This document shows positions 6,738 to 8,823 of a stretch of 8,823 bases of DNA, piece by piece. The notes beneath the pieces were generated by a model. That model was not told the origin of the DNA and made no database searches. It saw nothing but the letters and a program-made list of their open reading frames with translations. Origin of the DNA: Acidobacteriota bacterium. Lineage in GTDB: Bacteria; Acidobacteriota; UBA890. Location: positions 1 to 8,823 of the forward strand of contig PBML01000024.1 in assembly GCA_002722645.1 (NCBI GenBank). Direction: 5' to 3'. A program made the translations under genes and the position numbers. How positions within the stretch are numbered: the stretch's first letter is position 1; every line of letters starts with the position of its first letter.

Positions 6738-8381
6738 TTAACTCGTTACCGCGCCTTCCGAGGCCGACGACACGAGCCTTGCATACTTGGCGAGCGCCCC
6801 TTTCACATAACGAGGCTCAGGCGGGCGCCATTCTGAACGGCGTGGCCCCATATCCTCCTCTACATCGAGTGTCCGTGCGTCGACATCGAGCGTCACAGTG
6901 TCACCATCACGAACTAAGGCGATTGGTCCACCTTTGGCAGCCTCTGGAGCGACATGGCCGACCATGAAACCGTGCGTTGCCCCACTGAAGCGACCATCTG
7001 TCACCAGGGCGACCGAATCGCCAAGGCCCTGACCCATCAGTGCAGCGGTGACAGCCAGCATTTCGCGCATCCCCGGACCGCCTTTTGGCCCCTCGTAACG
7101 AATGATGATGACATCACCAGCTTCGATATCCCCGTTCTGAACAGCAGCAAATGCCAGTTCTTCTGAATCGAAAACACGTGCAGGGCCACTGTGGTGCGTG
7201 CGTTCGTGCCCAGCGAGTTTGACGACGCAACCCTCGGGCGCCAGGCTGCCGTGTAGGATGGCGATGCCACCCCTAGACTTAATCGGCATTTCGAGGCTAC
7301 GGATAACTTCTTGGCCAGCGGTCTCTTCGGCCTCCTCGGCCTCCTCGGCTAACGTTTTCCCGCTGACGGTCGGCTGGTCCTTCAAGAACCCACCATCCAG
7401 GAGTCGCTTGATCAGCAACCGTAGGCCACCAGCGCGGTCAACATCAGGCGCGGTGAACCTACCGGCAGGTTTTAGGTCGGCGATCACTGGAGTCGCTGCC
7501 GATATACCGTCGAAGTCGTCGATTGAAAGATCGACACTAGCCTCACGGGCGATAGCCAGCAGATGGAGCACCGCGTTGGTCGATCCAGCCGTCGCGGCTA
7601 CTGATGCAATAGCGTTTTCGAGCGCGGTGCGGGTGATAATCTGCCGCGCCGTAATGCCCTGCTCGATCAATTGCATAACTATCTCTCCCGAGTAGAACGC
7701 AACCCCTTTTTTGCGCGAGTCCAACGCCGGGATGTCGTTGACACCCATTGGCGAGATACCGAGCACGGTCATCGCCGTAGACATGGTGTTGGCGGTGAAC
7801 TGACCGCCGCAGGCGCCGGCGCCAGGGCAGGCTACGTCTTCGAGATCACGGAGATCTTGTTCAGTAATCACACCGGCGGCACAGGCCCCGACAGCCTCGA
7901 AAACATCTTGGATGGTGACGTCCTTGTCCTGGTAGCGGCCAGGATAGATCGAGCCACCATAGATCATTAAAGACGGTAGATCTAAGCGGGCAAGAGCCAT
8001 CACTGTTCCTGGGATCGTCTTGTCACAGCCGGAGATTGCAACCACGCCGTCTAGTAAGTGGCCACGTACAACCAGTTCGATGGTGTCAGCGACCGCTTCA
8101 CGCGATACTAAAGAAGCGCGCATTCCCGAGGTGCCCATTGAAATCCCGTCAGAAACTGCGATGGTGTTGAACTCAAAGGGAGTTCCCCCGGCGGCGCGGA
8201 TCCCTTCCTTTACTGACTTGCCGAGCTCATGCAGATGCACGTTACAGGGTGTCAACTCAGTCCAGGTATTGGCGACACCAACCAGCGGACGGTCGAGGTC
8301 GTTGTCGGTTAAACCCATAGCCTTGAACATCGCGCGCGCCGGGGCGCGGGCAATTCCCTTCTTGATGGCGTCGCTTCGCAT
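6738..8381 (-). CDS. ilvD: Dihydroxy-acid dehydratase
   Basis: This 547-residue enzyme of the IlvD/Edd family dehydrates 2,3-dihydroxyisovalerate to 2-ketoisovalerate, and the isoleucine analogue likewise, in the cytoplasm: the third common step of valine and isoleucine synthesis. The cluster cysteines stand where expected for a [2Fe-2S] dehydratase: Cys46 (LTPCNVH), Cys119 (SGCDKTIPG) and Cys191 (GAGACGGQFTANTM). Metal ligands are likely Asp78 (VSDGIS), Asp120, the carbamylated Lys121 and Glu440 (PGMREM). The catalytic Ser is Ser466 in TDGRFSGATHG. The length matches the 550-570 residues of true IlvD, rather than the longer phosphogluconate dehydratase Edd. The start ATG 8379-8381 gives MRSDAIKKGI, a normal family N-terminus, with only a modest AGG about eight bases upstream. 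A short EEAEEAEE run (346-353) lies in the linker between the two halves. It is divergent from a ketopantoate-reductase-like gene and upstream of the AGCS symporter. The catalytic call is secure; the physiological role is inferred from the family. Confidence 0.96.
   Translation of the reverse strand: MRSDAIKKGIARAPARAMFKAMGLTDNDLDRPLVGVANTWTELTPCNVHLHELGKSVKEGIRAAGGTPFEFNTIAVSDGISMGTSGMRASLVSREAVADTIELVVRGHLLDGVVAISGCDKTIPGTVMALARLDLPSLMIYGGSIYPGRYQDKDVTIQDVFEAVGACAAGVITEQDLRDLEDVACPGAGACGGQFTANTMSTAMTVLGISPMGVNDIPALDSRKKGVAFYSGEIVMQLIEQGITARQIITRTALENAIASVAATAGSTNAVLHLLAIAREASVDLSIDDFDGISAATPVIADLKPAGRFTAPDVDRAGGLRLLIKRLLDGGFLKDQPTVSGKTLAEEAEEAEETAGQEVIRSLEMPIKSRGGIAILHGSLAPEGCVVKLAGHERTHHSGPARVFDSEELAFAAVQNGDIEAGDVIIIRYEGPKGGPGMREMLAVTAALMGQGLGDSVALVTDGRFSGATHGFMVGHVAPEAAKGGPIALVRDGDTVTLDVDARTLDVEEDMGPRRSEWRPPEPRYVKGALAKYARLVSSASEGAVTS
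7328..7349. repeat. In-frame 9-base tandem repeat inside ilvD
   Basis: The unit CGGCCTCCT occurs at 7328-7336 and 7337-7345, and a third begins at 7346 (CGGCT). Read on the minus strand it encodes the acidic EEAEEAEE run in the linker of IlvD. As nine is a multiple of three, copy-number change would keep the frame. Confidence 0.7.
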
Positions 8382-8533
8382 GGTTAGCCTGCTTTCGAAG
8401 TATGCGGTACCGATTCGGGTCGGTATTGCTCGCTTCTACCATAATTCCAGGGAACACGAGCCGAGTAACGGTCTGGACCTGCGCAGGGGATCCGCTCGCC
8501 CAGTGGATCAATAGCATCAAAGGAGTGTACAAA
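8382..8533. promoter_or_regulatory. Divergent promoter region between ilvD and the ketopantoate-reductase-like gene
   Basis: These 152 bases separate two divergent starts and so must hold the promoters for both, unless transcription enters from outside. A small inverted repeat, TACCGA (8408-8413) and TCGGTA (8420-8425) with a six-base spacer, lies 27 bases upstream of the ilvD start and could be an operator. I could not pick a convincing -35/-10 pair for either direction, and no leader peptide rich in Val, Leu or Ile was seen. Confidence 0.4.
8519..8525 (+). promoter_or_regulatory. Ribosome binding site that fixes a TTG start
   Basis: AAAGGAG ends eight bases before TTG 8534-8536. An alternative in-frame GTG at 8525 overlaps the last base of this site and so cannot use it, which favours the TTG as the start. 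Confidence 0.75.
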
Positions 8534-8823
8534 TTGCGGTTTCTCATCTTCGGTGCCGGCGCCCTCGGAAGTCTCGTTGCAGCTCGCCTCGCCGATATCC
8601 ATGAGGTGAGTCTCATCGGCCGAAAAAAACACGTTGACGCGATCAACGAACGCGGCTTGCGGGTTACCGGTCACACTAAAGTCTTGCAGAAAAAGATTAG
8701 CGCCGCTGCGAATCTCGCAACAATAGATGGTGCGCCCCCAGACGCAATTCTTGTCACGGTGAAAGCCTACGACACGAGATCAGCGGTACGCGCTCTTGCT
8801 AGTTACTGGAACAAATCGATCTT
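8534..8823 (+). CDS. N-terminal part of a ketopantoate reductase family (PanE/ApbA) protein
   Basis: The first 96 codons are present and the gene runs off the window edge. It reads MRFLIFGAGALGSLVAARLA, a classic N-terminal Rossmann fold with GxGxxG (Gly7, Gly9, Gly12). Arg30-Lys31 after the second strand suit an NADPH 2'-phosphate site, and VTVKAYD has Lys77 at the place of the cofactor-contacting Lys of E. coli PanE (TLKAW). The family reduces 2-dehydropantoate to pantoate in pantothenate synthesis. The C-terminal domain with the catalytic Lys and Glu is missing from the window, and the family has many paralogues of unknown substrate, so panE is not assigned firmly. Its position divergent from ilvD, whose product 2-ketoisovalerate is the precursor of ketopantoate, supports the pantothenate reading. 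The start is TTG, chosen because AAAGGAG lies eight bases upstream. Confidence 0.83.
   Translation, partial: MRFLIFGAGALGSLVAARLADIHEVSLIGRKKHVDAINERGLRVTGHTKVLQKKISAAANLATIDGAPPDAILVTVKAYDTRSAVRALASYWNKSI

Noticed and set aside
7198..7695. 165-codon frame on the plus strand antisense to ilvD
   Set aside because: It lies wholly within a certain gene, its composition mirrors IlvD codons and no recognisable motif is present; a shadow frame. The same applies to antisense frames over the symporter and PQQ genes.

Overview
The window is a gene-dense bacterial segment, with six complete or nearly complete metabolic and envelope genes plus one fragment at each edge. Nothing in it identifies the organism firmly. 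The mix points to a free-living aerobic Gram-negative-type bacterium, probably known mainly from environmental genomes: a lipoprotein-type PQQ dehydrogenase with a fused cytochrome c, an IlvD of about 550 residues, an AGCS sodium symporter and a reductive-dehalogenase-like ferredoxin tail. The lineage is my inference and is weak. No phage, IS element, CRISPR array, tRNA or rRNA was seen.

Left part (1-1890, + strand). The window opens in the last 71 codons of an iron-sulfur protein ending in a CxxCxxxCP cluster motif. After 100 bases comes a secreted CapA/PgsA-type metallophosphoesterase with a strong ribosome binding site. It ends 60 bases before a perfect 24-base palindrome followed by six T, a clear intrinsic terminator.

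Middle (1868-4828). A PQQ-dependent dehydrogenase lipoprotein is read on the minus strand, convergent with the CapA-like gene. Its stop codon and last four sense codons lie inside the terminator palindrome. A cytochrome c domain is inserted in its beta-propeller, and its GC content is lower than that of its right-hand neighbours. Divergent from it, with only a few dozen bases between, is an AlaX-type alanyl-tRNA editing protein.

Right part (4842-8823). On the minus strand ilvD (dihydroxy-acid dehydratase) is followed 177 bases later by an AGCS-family Na+:alanine/glycine symporter, which converges on the alaX-type gene with 13 bases between stops. Divergent from ilvD, 152 bases away, begins a ketopantoate-reductase-family gene cut by the window edge.

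Working together: IlvD makes 2-ketoisovalerate, the precursor of valine, leucine and (through ketopantoate) pantothenate, so a PanE-like enzyme next door fits that branch. The symporter and the tRNA(Ala) editing protein both concern alanine, glycine or serine. The CapA-like, PQQ and iron-sulfur proteins have no visible tie to these. I see no clear undescribed multi-gene system. The most unusual points are the stop codon built into a terminator, the propeller with inserted cytochrome, a large loop insertion in the symporter, and the Asp at the usual Cys metal-ligand position of the AlaX protein.
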